Below are positions 1 through 6,543 of a DNA stretch of 43,793 nucleotides, in pieces. Made by a program: the position numbers and the translations under genes. How positions within the stretch are numbered: the stretch's first letter is position 1; each line of letters begins with the position of its first letter. The notes under the pieces were generated by a model. That model did not search any database and had not been told where the DNA came from. It saw only the letters and a program-made list of their open reading frames with translations. Origin of the DNA: Clostridia bacterium (GTDB taxonomy: Bacteria > Bacillota > Clostridia > Oscillospirales > Acutalibacteraceae); contig JAGALQ010000006.1 of assembly GCA_017625095.1 (NCBI GenBank), forward strand, positions 1-43,793. The letters run 5' to 3'.

Positions 1-80
1 GTCTTGACCGTTCCGTAAAGTATTATTGAAAGTGACGGTAGAGGCGAGTCTGTATGGTTTGTAACACCTCGTAATATGTG

Positions 81-184
81 AGTGTAGTTTGTTGTTGATG
101 CTTTTGGTGTGAAATTTTGGATAAAACACTTGACAAATTACTAATAATAGTTTATAATCTCAAAATGTTTGAGCAAACTACACT
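81..184. repeat. 11-bp inverted repeat around the tRNA-Lys promoter
   Basis: AGTGTAGTTTG at 81-91 is repeated exactly in inverse orientation at 174-184 (CAAACTACACT). The 82-base interval contains the consensus promoter at 130-158. The remaining sequence in 1-281 shows no convincing coding frame; a short inverted repeat (TCTTGA/TCAAGA) lies at 242-256. The pair could be an operator, a relic of an insertion, or chance. I do not recognise it. Confidence 0.4.
130..158 (+). promoter_or_regulatory. Sigma-A promoter for tRNA-Lys
   Basis: TTGACA at 130-135, a 17-base spacer, and TATAAT at 153-158: both hexamers match the consensus exactly. The next gene downstream is the tRNA at 282, which would leave a 5' leader of about 115 bases to be removed by RNase P. 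Confidence 0.85.
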
Positions 185-281
185 TTATTGAAGCGATATT
201 AAAGTATAGTAGTCAAGGGATGAACTTCCCGAAAATCAAGGTCTTGAGCTTCAAGAATGGCTCTATATCAACGAAAATCTT

Positions 282-357
282 GATCCATTAGCTCAGTCGG
301 CAGAGCACTTGACTTTTAATCAAGGTGTCCGGAGTTCGAATCTCCGATGGATCACCA
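282..357 (+). tRNA. tRNA-Lys (anticodon UUU)
   Basis: A full cloverleaf can be read. The acceptor arm GATCCAT pairs with ATGGATC. The D arm contains the usual TTAGCTCAGT. The anticodon stem is CTTGA/TCAAG with loop CTTTTAA, giving anticodon TTT. The T arm contains GTTCGAATC. The discriminator A is followed by an encoded CCA at 355-357. Length is 76 nt. No variable-arm expansion or intron is seen. It decodes AAA and AAG lysine codons. Confidence 0.97.
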
Positions 358-476
358 GAAACGCCCTTGCGGGCTAAGATAAGAGATAATAGTGAATAAA
401 GAATAATTGATAGACAAACGATGACGTTTAGTTGGCGTTTCTGTATTATTCTCTATTCTCTGTTATCTCTTATTTA
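356..476. repeat. Interleaved inverted repeats downstream of tRNA-Lys
   Basis: Two inverted repeats interlock. Arm A (CAGAAACGCC, 356-365) has its exact complement at 434-443. Arm B, about 32 bases of purine-rich AT sequence at 376-407, has an imperfect complement at 445-476 (most positions match). The order is A-B-A'-B', so the two hairpins exclude each other or form a pseudoknot-like fold. A small GCCC-TTGC-GGGC hairpin sits at 363-374. No open frame is present. It resembles the MITE-like or REP-like intergenic repeats of clostridial genomes (inference). Confidence 0.6.
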
Positions 477-502
477 TTATTTTAAAGAAAGTTGTGAGAT
501 GA

Positions 503-862
503 TTGTCGCAGAACAGTGTGCTTCTTGATAAAGCTCTTTTGTTCGCAGCAAGGGTGGTAAAACTTTATCGTTATTTATCAAACGAAAAGAAAGAAACAAT
601 AATTTCAAAGCAGATAATCTGTTCAGCCACAAGTATAGGTGCTAACGCTAACGAGGCTGTATATGGAATAAGTAAAGCTGATTTTATAGCAAAACTGCAG
701 ATTTCACTTAAGGAGACAGCTGAAACTGAATATTGGTTACGTTTGTTGCAACTTTCAAATTATCTGAATGAAAATGAAGCTCAATCATTAATTAATGATT
801 GCCTTGAAATTAAGCGTATATTGATTTCAACATTAAAAAACGCTAAAGGAGAATCTAAATGA
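503..862 (+). CDS. Four-helix-bundle protein (S23/Avd-like family)
   Basis: The 119-residue protein is almost wholly helical and matches the pattern of the four-helix-bundle family once called S23, encoded in 23S rRNA insertions and related to the Avd accessory protein of diversity-generating retroelements. Typical features are the central CSATSIGANANEA (about residues 41-53), then ADFIAKLQISLKETAETEYWL (about 59-79, an Asp, Lys and Glu-rich helix). The start is TTG at 503, since the nearby ATG at 499 is out of frame; the ribosome binding site is weak. It ends in an ATGA overlap with the next gene, so the two are co-translated. The DNA is more A+T-rich than folC downstream. Molecular function is unknown for lone members; no retroelement reverse transcriptase is seen here. 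Confidence 0.75.
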   Translation: MSQNSVLLDKALLFAARVVKLYRYLSNEKKETIISKQIICSATSIGANANEAVYGISKADFIAKLQISLKETAETEYWLRLLQLSNYLNENEAQSLINDCLEIKRILISTLKNAKGESK

Positions 863-1410
863 CTCTTTATCACGGCAGTCCAACGGGCGGTCTGACTCAG
901 CTTATACCTTCTTTATCAGAGCATAATAAGCCGTACATTTATTTTTCGTCCAATCCTGTTGTTGCGCTGCTGTATGCGGTGAAGCCTGTGCCTAAGCCTT
1001 TCAGCTTTTATCCTTACGGATTTGGTAGTAACGGTGAGATCATATATTCCGAATACTTTAAAAATTCTTTTGAGTCAATATATAAAGGTAAAGTCGGATA
1101 CATTTATGAGTGCGATAATGTGACCGAAGTTGAAAATCCGACACAGATAAGCTGTGCATATACGGTTACAAAACCAGTTGAAATAAACAGAGTTACTGAA
1201 ATATTAGATTGTTATGAGCAGTTCAAAGAATATGAAAAGCAGGGATTATTCAGAATCAGAGCTTTTGAAGATATATCAGCAAACGAAATGAAAATTGTAT
1301 CTGAAGATTTTGAAAATTATATACATAAATATGATTTAAGAAATAATTCGGATAATGAAATGAGTATTTTTATAAAAACAAATTTTCCACATATATGGGA
1401 TGTGAAATAA
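859..1410 (+). CDS. Uncharacterised protein with LYHGS N-terminus
   Basis: 183 residues, soluble, no signal peptide. I know no characterised function. The N-terminus MTLYHGSPTGGLTQLIPSL followed by YIYFSSNPVVALLYAV (about residues 26-42) resembles the opening of small ADP-ribosyltransferase-fold families (His-Tyr type: LYHG, then a strand ending in a Tyr/Phe, then an alanine-rich helix). The rest is strongly conserved-looking (YPYGFGS, KGKVGYIYEC) but fits no catalytic pattern I can name; a closing Glu motif is not certain. The start overlaps the stop of the upstream four-helix gene by 4 bases with AAAGGAG at 845-851. The stop TAA at 1408-1410 touches the folC ATG. The second half is very A+T-rich, suggesting later arrival upstream of folC. 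The fold assignment is inference. Confidence 0.6.
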   Translation: MTLYHGSPTGGLTQLIPSLSEHNKPYIYFSSNPVVALLYAVKPVPKPFSFYPYGFGSNGEIIYSEYFKNSFESIYKGKVGYIYECDNVTEVENPTQISCAYTVTKPVEINRVTEILDCYEQFKEYEKQGLFRIRAFEDISANEMKIVSEDFENYIHKYDLRNNSDNEMSIFIKTNFPHIWDVK

Positions 1411-2691
1411 ATGACCTACGATCAGTCCTTGAATTACATACATTCACTCAATAAATTCGGCATCAATCCGGGGCTTGAGCGTATTCAGGCGCTTTGTGCC
1501 GCTGTCGGCAATCCGCAGGATAAGCTTAAGTTTGTGCATATTGCAGGCACAAACGGCAAGGGCTCAACCTCAACTATGGTTGCAGGTGCGCTGAAATCAA
1601 GCGGCAAAAAAACAGCCCTTTTTACTTCTCCGTTTGTCACTGATTTCCGTGAGAGAATATGTGTTGACGGTGAAATGGTTGACAAAGAGCTTTTTGCTCA
1701 GGTTGTAACAGAGCTTGAGCCTGTTGTTTCTCAACTTGCTTCCTGCGATATGCAGCCGACAGAGTTTGAGGTCATAACCGCTGCGGCATTTATGATTTTT
1801 GAGCGCAGCGGATGTGAAGTCTGTGTGCTCGAGGTCGGACTTGGCGGCAGACTTGATTCGACAAACGTTATCTCAACTCCGCTTGTCAGCGTTATTGCTT
1901 CAATTTCACTTGACCATACCGCAATTCTCGGCGATACGGTTGAGCTTATTGCGGCTGAAAAGTGCGGAATTATCAAAGACGGCGGCAAAACCGTGTGTTA
2001 TCCCGTTCAGCCCGAAAGCGTTGAGAATATAATAAGAAAAACCTGCACAGAAAAGAATAATATCTTCATCAAGCCCGATACCGAAATGATAAAAGGCATT
2101 GTTAACGGAATCGACGGTGTCAGCTTTAAATACTGCGATGTCGATTACAAGCTTTCTATGAGCGGTGAATATCAGGTTTATAATGCTGTTACAGCGATTG
2201 AAACCTGCCTTTTGCTTGGACTTGATGACGACAGTATAAAGCACGGAATCGAATCCGCAAAGGTTGCCGCACGTATGGAGGTTATATCATCCTCACCGCT
2301 TGTCCTTCTCGACGGAGGACACAATGATGACGGCGGAAAAGCTGTTGCAACAAGTATAGGCACTTTACTTTCAGATAAACGCATATCAGCTGTTATCGGT
2401 ATGATGGCGGACAAAAACGTTGATGCATATCTGGAGTGCGTTGCACCTTTATGCAGCAGAATTACAGCCTGCAGTGTTGCCGACAATCCGCGTACGATGA
2501 GTGCTGATGAGCTTTGCAGTTTGGCTTCACATTACTGTGATAACTGCACAGCTGTTGAATCTGCAACGGATGCCGTGAGCCTTGCTCTTTCTCAAATTGA
2601 TGATTATGACTGTCTGCTTGTGTGCGGTTCACTTTACCTTGCAGGTGAAGTGAGAATGAAGCTGATAAATTATTTTTCTGCAAACCCTTAA
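1411..2691 (+). CDS. folC: Folylpolyglutamate/dihydrofolate synthase FolC
   Basis: FolC joins glutamate to dihydropteroate or to folates with ATP, in the cytoplasm. At 426 residues the length is normal. The Mur-ligase-type P-loop GTNGKGS lies at residues 46-52, followed by the family blocks FTSPFVTDFRERI, EVGLGGRLDSTN and SLDHTAILG. The C-terminal ligase domain starts near residue 290 with LLDGGHNDDGG. The start ATG directly follows the stop of the previous gene with no spacing, so translation is probably coupled, although no clear ribosome binding site precedes it. A terminator follows at 2716. Confidence 0.95.
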   Translation: MTYDQSLNYIHSLNKFGINPGLERIQALCAAVGNPQDKLKFVHIAGTNGKGSTSTMVAGALKSSGKKTALFTSPFVTDFRERICVDGEMVDKELFAQVVTELEPVVSQLASCDMQPTEFEVITAAAFMIFERSGCEVCVLEVGLGGRLDSTNVISTPLVSVIASISLDHTAILGDTVELIAAEKCGIIKDGGKTVCYPVQPESVENIIRKTCTEKNNIFIKPDTEMIKGIVNGIDGVSFKYCDVDYKLSMSGEYQVYNAVTAIETCLLLGLDDDSIKHGIESAKVAARMEVISSSPLVLLDGGHNDDGGKAVATSIGTLLSDKRISAVIGMMADKNVDAYLECVAPLCSRITACSVADNPRTMSADELCSLASHYCDNCTAVESATDAVSLALSQIDDYDCLLVCGSLYLAGEVRMKLINYFSANP

Positions 2692-2715
2692 ATCTGACAT
2701 ACTTTTTACACATTT

Positions 2716-2753
2716 GCCTCTATCCTAATTCGGGTAGAGGCTTTTTATTTTTT
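2716..2753 (+). terminator. Rho-independent terminator after folC
   Basis: A 10-bp stem, GCCTCTATCC at 2716-2725 with GGGTAGAGGC at 2732-2741 (one G-U pair), 6-base loop, then a T-rich tail to 2753. It separates folC from the sigma-F operon. Confidence 0.85.
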
Positions 2754-2774
2754 AAATCTATAAGGAGTGATTAA

Positions 2775-3092
2775 ATGGAATTGATTACGTCGGGCAAGTG
2801 TATGACTGTTTTTCTATCGGGTGAGATTGATCACCACACAGCCGCAGATATCAGAAAAGTGATTGACGAAGAAACGGACAAGCTTCTGCCGCAGGTGCTT
2901 GTGCTCGATTTCAGTGCGGTTACTTTTATGGACAGCTCGGGCGTCGGACTCGTGATGGGGCGTTACCGCAACGTCAGCGCACACGGAGGAAGGCTTGAGG
3001 CTGTCAATCTGCCGCCGTGGTGTTACAGAATTATGAAATTGTCGGGACTTGAAAAAATTGCAAAAATACAGATGTCAGGAGGCAGACGATGA
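2775..3092 (+). CDS. spoIIAA: Anti-sigma F factor antagonist SpoIIAA
   Basis: A 105-residue STAS-domain protein. Unphosphorylated SpoIIAA binds SpoIIAB and frees sigma F in the forespore; SpoIIAB inactivates it by phosphorylating a serine in the DSSG motif, here at residues 53-56 (FMDSSGVGL). The N-terminal strand SGEIDHHTAADIR is also typical. The ribosome binding site AAGGAGTG lies at 2761-2768. It overlaps spoIIAB by 4 bases (ATGA) and sits in the canonical spoIIAA-spoIIAB-sigF order, which settles the identity. A sigma-H-type promoter would be expected upstream, but I could not place one with confidence between the terminator and the start. Confidence 0.96.
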   Translation: MELITSGKCMTVFLSGEIDHHTAADIRKVIDEETDKLLPQVLVLDFSAVTFMDSSGVGLVMGRYRNVSAHGGRLEAVNLPPWCYRIMKLSGLEKIAKIQMSGGRR

Positions 3093-3529
3093 AACCGATA
3101 AATAAATTTACAATGACTATGGACAGCCGCTCTGCAAACGAGGGCTTTGCACGGCTTGTTGCCTCAGGCTTTGCGGCTCAGCTTGACCCCACGGTTGAAG
3201 AGTTGTGCGATATCAAAACGGCTGTCAGCGAAGCGGTTACAAACTGCATTGTGCACGCTTATCCCGATGGGGTAGGCAACGTTTACATATTTGCCGCGAT
3301 TTATGACGGCGGACTTTTCAGAATAAGAATCCGCGACAGGGGATGCGGAATTGAGGATATCAGAAAAGCGATGGAGCCGCTTTATTCAAGCCTTGGCGGT
3401 GAAAGAGCAGGGCTTGGCTTTGCGGTTATGGAAAGCTTTTGCGATAAGGTTTCGGTGCGCTCAACTCTCGGCAAGGGCACGAGCGTAACTCTTGATAAGC
3501 GTATAAAGGGTAAGCCGCTTGCCGATTGA
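3089..3529 (+). CDS. spoIIAB: Anti-sigma F factor / serine kinase SpoIIAB
   Basis: 146 residues with the GHKL-type ATP fold of HATPase_c anti-sigma kinases. The N box reads EAVTNCIVHAYP (about residues 48-59), the G1 box RDRGCGIEDI (about 92-101), and the G2 region GERAGLGFAVM with CDKVSVRSTLGKGT near the C-terminus. It binds sigma F and holds it inactive in the pre-divisional cell, and phosphorylates SpoIIAA. ATG start overlapping the spoIIAA stop. Its last 11 bases overlap the start of sigF. Confidence 0.96.
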   Translation: MKPINKFTMTMDSRSANEGFARLVASGFAAQLDPTVEELCDIKTAVSEAVTNCIVHAYPDGVGNVYIFAAIYDGGLFRIRIRDRGCGIEDIRKAMEPLYSSLGGERAGLGFAVMESFCDKVSVRSTLGKGTSVTLDKRIKGKPLAD

Positions 3530-4184
3530 AACCGTACAGCGTGAAAAGCTTATAACGGAAAATATGGGTCTGGTGCATTCGTGTGCCGGAAAATTCAAGG
3601 GCAAAGGCGTTGAGTATGACGATTTGTTTCAGGCAGGCTGTGTCGGACTTGTAAAGGCGGCAGACGGATTTGAGGCAGAGAGGGGATTTGCCTTATCAAC
3701 CTATGCCGTGCCCGTTATTCTCGGAGAAATACGCAGGGTATTCCGCGACGGCGGCAGCGTAAAGGTCGGCAGAATGCTCAAGGAAAAATCGCGTGCCGCC
3801 TTGCTTGAACGTGAGCGGCTGACACTTCTCAATGATCGCGAGCCTACCTTGAGCGAGCTTGCGTCTGCGCTGAATCTGGACTTACAGGAAACGGCGCTTA
3901 TTCTCAACGCGGCAATGCCTACGGTATCACTCACTGCGGATGAGGAATCAGGCTCGGCACAGCTTGATATACCCGTTGAATCGCAGGACGGTGAAATTTC
4001 GGACAGCATTGCTTTGCAGCAAGCGATGGTAACCTTAAGTGATCGCGACCGCAGATTGATTGAGCTGAGATATTTCAACGGACTTACACAGAGCAAAACG
4101 GCAGAACAGCTCGGTATGTCGCAGGTGCAGGTGTCGCGACGGGAAAAAGCTGTTTTACTGGAGCTGCGGCACAAATTAACATAA
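3519..4184 (+). CDS. sigF: RNA polymerase sigma factor SigF
   Basis: 221 residues; the first forespore-specific sigma factor of sporulation. Region 2 is seen as ENMGLVHSCAGKFKGKGVEY then DDLFQAGCVGLVKAADGFE and FALSTYAVPVILGEIRR. Region 4 holds the helix-turn-helix LTQSKTAEQLGMSQVQVSRRE near the C-terminus. The start is TTG at 3519 with AAAGGG at 3505-3510, inside spoIIAB; the ATG at 3563 lies well inside region 2 and is too late. Co-translation with spoIIAB keeps sigma factor and inhibitor levels linked. A bidirectional terminator follows. Confidence 0.95.
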   Translation: MPIETVQREKLITENMGLVHSCAGKFKGKGVEYDDLFQAGCVGLVKAADGFEAERGFALSTYAVPVILGEIRRVFRDGGSVKVGRMLKEKSRAALLERERLTLLNDREPTLSELASALNLDLQETALILNAAMPTVSLTADEESGSAQLDIPVESQDGEISDSIALQQAMVTLSDRDRRLIELRYFNGLTQSKTAEQLGMSQVQVSRREKAVLLELRHKLT

Positions 4185-4186
4185 AA

Positions 4187-4213
4187 AAAGCAAGGACCGC
4201 GTGTCCTTGCTTT
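4187..4213. terminator. Bidirectional terminator between sigF and glycosyltransferase
   Basis: AAAGCAAGGAC at 4187-4197 pairs perfectly with GTCCTTGCTTT at 4203-4213 around a 5-base loop. A-runs on the left and T-runs on the right allow it to end transcription from sigF (plus) and from the glycosyltransferase operon (minus). Confidence 0.9.
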
Positions 4214-4218
4214 TGGTT

Positions 4219-5322
4219 TTATTCACCGAAACAGTGTTTTACAAATTCCTTTGCGGTTGTTTCGGAGTCGTATTTCTGTTTTTTGAAAATCTCGGTCATT
4301 TCGTGTCTTTCGTACCCGTCGGCATATTTTGCCGCTGTCTGTGCCCAGAGTGTTGCATCTCCGAGCGGCAGATATTCCACAAGACCCGTTATGTCAGCTT
4401 CAGGTGTTATTCTGTCGGATATAACACAGTGAAGTGAGAGCGACTGTGCTTCAATAACCGTGTTGGGCATTCCCTCGTAGAATGAAGGGAAAACAAACAC
4501 GTCGGCAGCACAAAGCACCTTAGGCACATCACTTCTCAAACCGAGAAATCTGATTTTATTAAGTATATTTTTGTCTTTTGCTTTTTGTTTTATTTCATCC
4601 GAAAGCTCACCTTTGCCCACCAACATAAGCACGCTGTTCGGTTTGATTTTCAGGATTTCTTCAAATACATCAAGCAAAAACGTGTGGTTTTTTGCTGCCG
4701 AAAATCTGCCTACGTGAGCTATGACGTATTCGTCTGTGAATCCGAATTCACGGCGCATTTCTTCTCTCGTTTTGTCACTGTAGCGGTATACACCTGTGTC
4801 GATTCCGTTATGAAGCAAAAAAGCTTTGCCTTTTCTGATGCAACCCTTGCCGAAGCAGTATTCTGCTGCCTCTTTTGATGGGGCGAACTTAACGGTCGGT
4901 ACAATCTTTGCAAGCTGACCGACTGTGCTGTGCAGAATTTTCTGTTTTCTTCCTCCGTCAACGCTTGAGTTGCTTGAGCGGTAAATTAGCCTTTTGGCTC
5001 CGCCTTTTTTGGCGGCAATAAGCTCTAACGCAGTGCCCGGCTTAACTGAGGAGCACATCACGTTTTCGTATCCGTTATCGCGTACTATATCTTCAAGTGC
5101 TTTCAATGATTTTTTAAAGTCCTGCGATTTTGGCGGAATGCGGTATATCCTGCCGCCGAGAGCTTCGATTTCGTCATCGTAATATCCTCTTTCAGCGACG
5201 TTGACACAAAAGTCCATCTGATATTTTTCTCTGTCTATCTGACGGTATTGCTTCATCAGAAATGTTTCCGCACCGCCTGTGTCCATGCTGCTCATACAGC
5301 AGAGAAGTCGTTTGGTGCTCAT
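4219..5322 (-). CDS. Glycosyltransferase, GT4-like (GT-B fold)
   Basis: 367 residues. The N-terminal half carries MDTGGAETFLM (about residues 13-23), typical of capsule and exopolysaccharide GT4 enzymes. The C-terminal nucleotide-sugar domain starts near residue 205 with YVIAHVGRFSAAKNH, then LVGKG, RFLGLRSDVPKVLCAADVFVFPS, and the E-x7-E pattern EGMPNTVIE that binds the donor. Retaining transfer of a sugar from a nucleotide donor to a surface glycan is expected; donor and acceptor cannot be read. No signal peptide or membrane segment. It overlaps the upstream glycosyltransferase by 4 bases (ATGA), so the two are one operon. Confidence 0.88.
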   Translation of the reverse strand: MSTKRLLCCMSSMDTGGAETFLMKQYRQIDREKYQMDFCVNVAERGYYDDEIEALGGRIYRIPPKSQDFKKSLKALEDIVRDNGYENVMCSSVKPGTALELIAAKKGGAKRLIYRSSNSSVDGGRKQKILHSTVGQLAKIVPTVKFAPSKEAAEYCFGKGCIRKGKAFLLHNGIDTGVYRYSDKTREEMRREFGFTDEYVIAHVGRFSAAKNHTFLLDVFEEILKIKPNSVLMLVGKGELSDEIKQKAKDKNILNKIRFLGLRSDVPKVLCAADVFVFPSFYEGMPNTVIEAQSLSLHCVISDRITPEADITGLVEYLPLGDATLWAQTAAKYADGYERHEMTEIFKKQKYDSETTAKEFVKHCFGE

Positions 5323-6389
5323 ACGTTGCTTTCCTCGCTCTCTTTTTCTATTCCGAGCTCACGCAGCAGCGGCAATGAAGCTTCGTCAGGTTCGAAATGA
5401 TGGGTGCGCTCAAGGCAGTTTGCTTTCATGCTGTTTATACTATCGGGCTTGTTATGAATTTCAAGCAGTATTTTCCCAAGCAGCTCGGGTTTTGACGAAT
5501 CGTAAACTATGCCGTCAACCAGATGGCGGATGATGCTTGCGTTATAGTGCCAGTCTGTTGCGATTACAGGTACGCCTGCGGCAAAAGCGTCTACGATTGT
5601 GCCTGCAAAGCCTTCGCCCTCGCAAAATGTCGGAAAAAGCAGCGCAAAACAGCTTTTAAGCTCATTCGTGCTGTCGTTTGTGTTGATAAAACCTTTATAT
5701 GTGATGTATGGCTCGAAGGTTTTGGCGATTTCATCAAATCTGCTTTGATAAACCGGCTCAACCATACCGTAGATATCAAGCGTATAAACAGTTCTGCCGA
5801 GCTTGTTGTTGACATAGCGTACGGCTTCAATTGCTTCTTCAATTCCTTTTTCACGTAATATGCGTGAAAAGGTGCAGAGTCTGTACGGCTCCGATGTGCT
5901 GTAAATCAGCTCGTCGGGGCTGAGTGCATTTGTCTTACGGAAATTCGGCATATATACGGCGTTTGTAACACCGAGCGAAATCAGTTTATCGCGCATCTGC
6001 TCAAGCTCGACGTATACACGGTCAAGCTTTCTGATAGGGGGGATAAGCCTTGGACTGCTCTCAAGTCTGTCGGGTAACCAGCCGCCGACTACTACATAGT
6101 GAAGCTTTCTGTTAAGCCCTTTGTTAAGTGTTTCAAACACACTCGGAAAAACCTTGAAGCCTTTTCTTGCGGGCATCATTATAACGTTTTCACATTCCGA
6201 AAGAAGCTTGCGGCAATTCATAACCGTCTTAAGCGGATTTTTCTGCCATCCGCAGGAGTCAAGTACGGCAATATTTTCTTCTCCGATAACCTTAGCTATG
6301 GCATCGTATACAGCTTTTGTTTTGTCGGTTTGTCCGCTTACAAAATCTTTACCGAAGCCGAAATAACCGCATATACCGACTTTGTACAT
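5319..6389 (-). CDS. Glycosyltransferase, GT-B type
   Basis: 356 residues from the chosen start. The open frame runs 14 codons further upstream to 6431, but ATG at 6387-6389 opens with YKVGICGYFGFG, a natural first strand, and AAGGAACG lies just before it. The C-terminal donor-binding domain is clear: YRLCTFSRILREKGIEEAI, then ITYKGF, FALLFPTFCEGEGFAGTIVDAFAAGVPVIATDW, with the E-x7-type pattern. The N-terminal acceptor domain is unusual and I cannot tie it to a known acceptor. First gene of a two-gene operon with its own promoter. Likely role is assembly of an extracellular polysaccharide, inferred from the neighbouring sugar-nucleotide genes. Confidence 0.83.
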   Translation of the reverse strand: MYKVGICGYFGFGKDFVSGQTDKTKAVYDAIAKVIGEENIAVLDSCGWQKNPLKTVMNCRKLLSECENVIMMPARKGFKVFPSVFETLNKGLNRKLHYVVVGGWLPDRLESSPRLIPPIRKLDRVYVELEQMRDKLISLGVTNAVYMPNFRKTNALSPDELIYSTSEPYRLCTFSRILREKGIEEAIEAVRYVNNKLGRTVYTLDIYGMVEPVYQSRFDEIAKTFEPYITYKGFINTNDSTNELKSCFALLFPTFCEGEGFAGTIVDAFAAGVPVIATDWHYNASIIRHLVDGIVYDSSKPELLGKILLEIHNKPDSINSMKANCLERTHHFEPDEASLPLLRELGIEKESEESNV

Positions 6390-6435
6390 TGTTTCATCTC
6401 GTTCCTTAATCTGAATGGGATAGATACACAAAGAA

Positions 6436-6464
6436 ATTATATATTACATAAAGAAAAAAGTCAA
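6436..6464 (-). promoter_or_regulatory. Sigma-A promoter for the glycosyltransferase pair
   Basis: On the minus strand: TTGACT (6464-6459), 17-base spacer, TATAAT (6441-6436). It lies about 50 bases upstream of the ATG at 6389 and is divergent from the dinB promoter. Confidence 0.8.
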
Positions 6465-6480
6465 ACGGAAGAAAAAACAC

Positions 6481-6509
6481 TTTACAAACTGAAAAAGATG
6501 TGATATCAT
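6481..6509 (+). promoter_or_regulatory. Promoter of dinB
   Basis: TTTACA at 6481-6486, 17-base spacer, TATCAT at 6504-6509. The LexA box begins 6 bases after the -10 element, so bound repressor would cover the transcription start. Confidence 0.7.
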
Positions 6510-6514
6510 TCTAT

Positions 6515-6528
6515 CGAACAAATGTTCT
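6515..6528. promoter_or_regulatory. LexA (SOS) operator
   Basis: CGAACAAATGTTCT matches the Gram-positive LexA/DinR box CGAAC-N4-GTTC, with both half sites intact. Its place between the -10 element and the dinB start predicts DNA-damage induction of dinB. It is the only such box I noticed in the window. Confidence 0.88.
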
Positions 6529-6543
6529 AAAGAGGTGAACGAA

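Noticed and set aside
503-862. Diversity-generating retroelement, because the first protein resembles Avd
   Set aside because: No reverse transcriptase, template repeat or variable repeat is present in the window.
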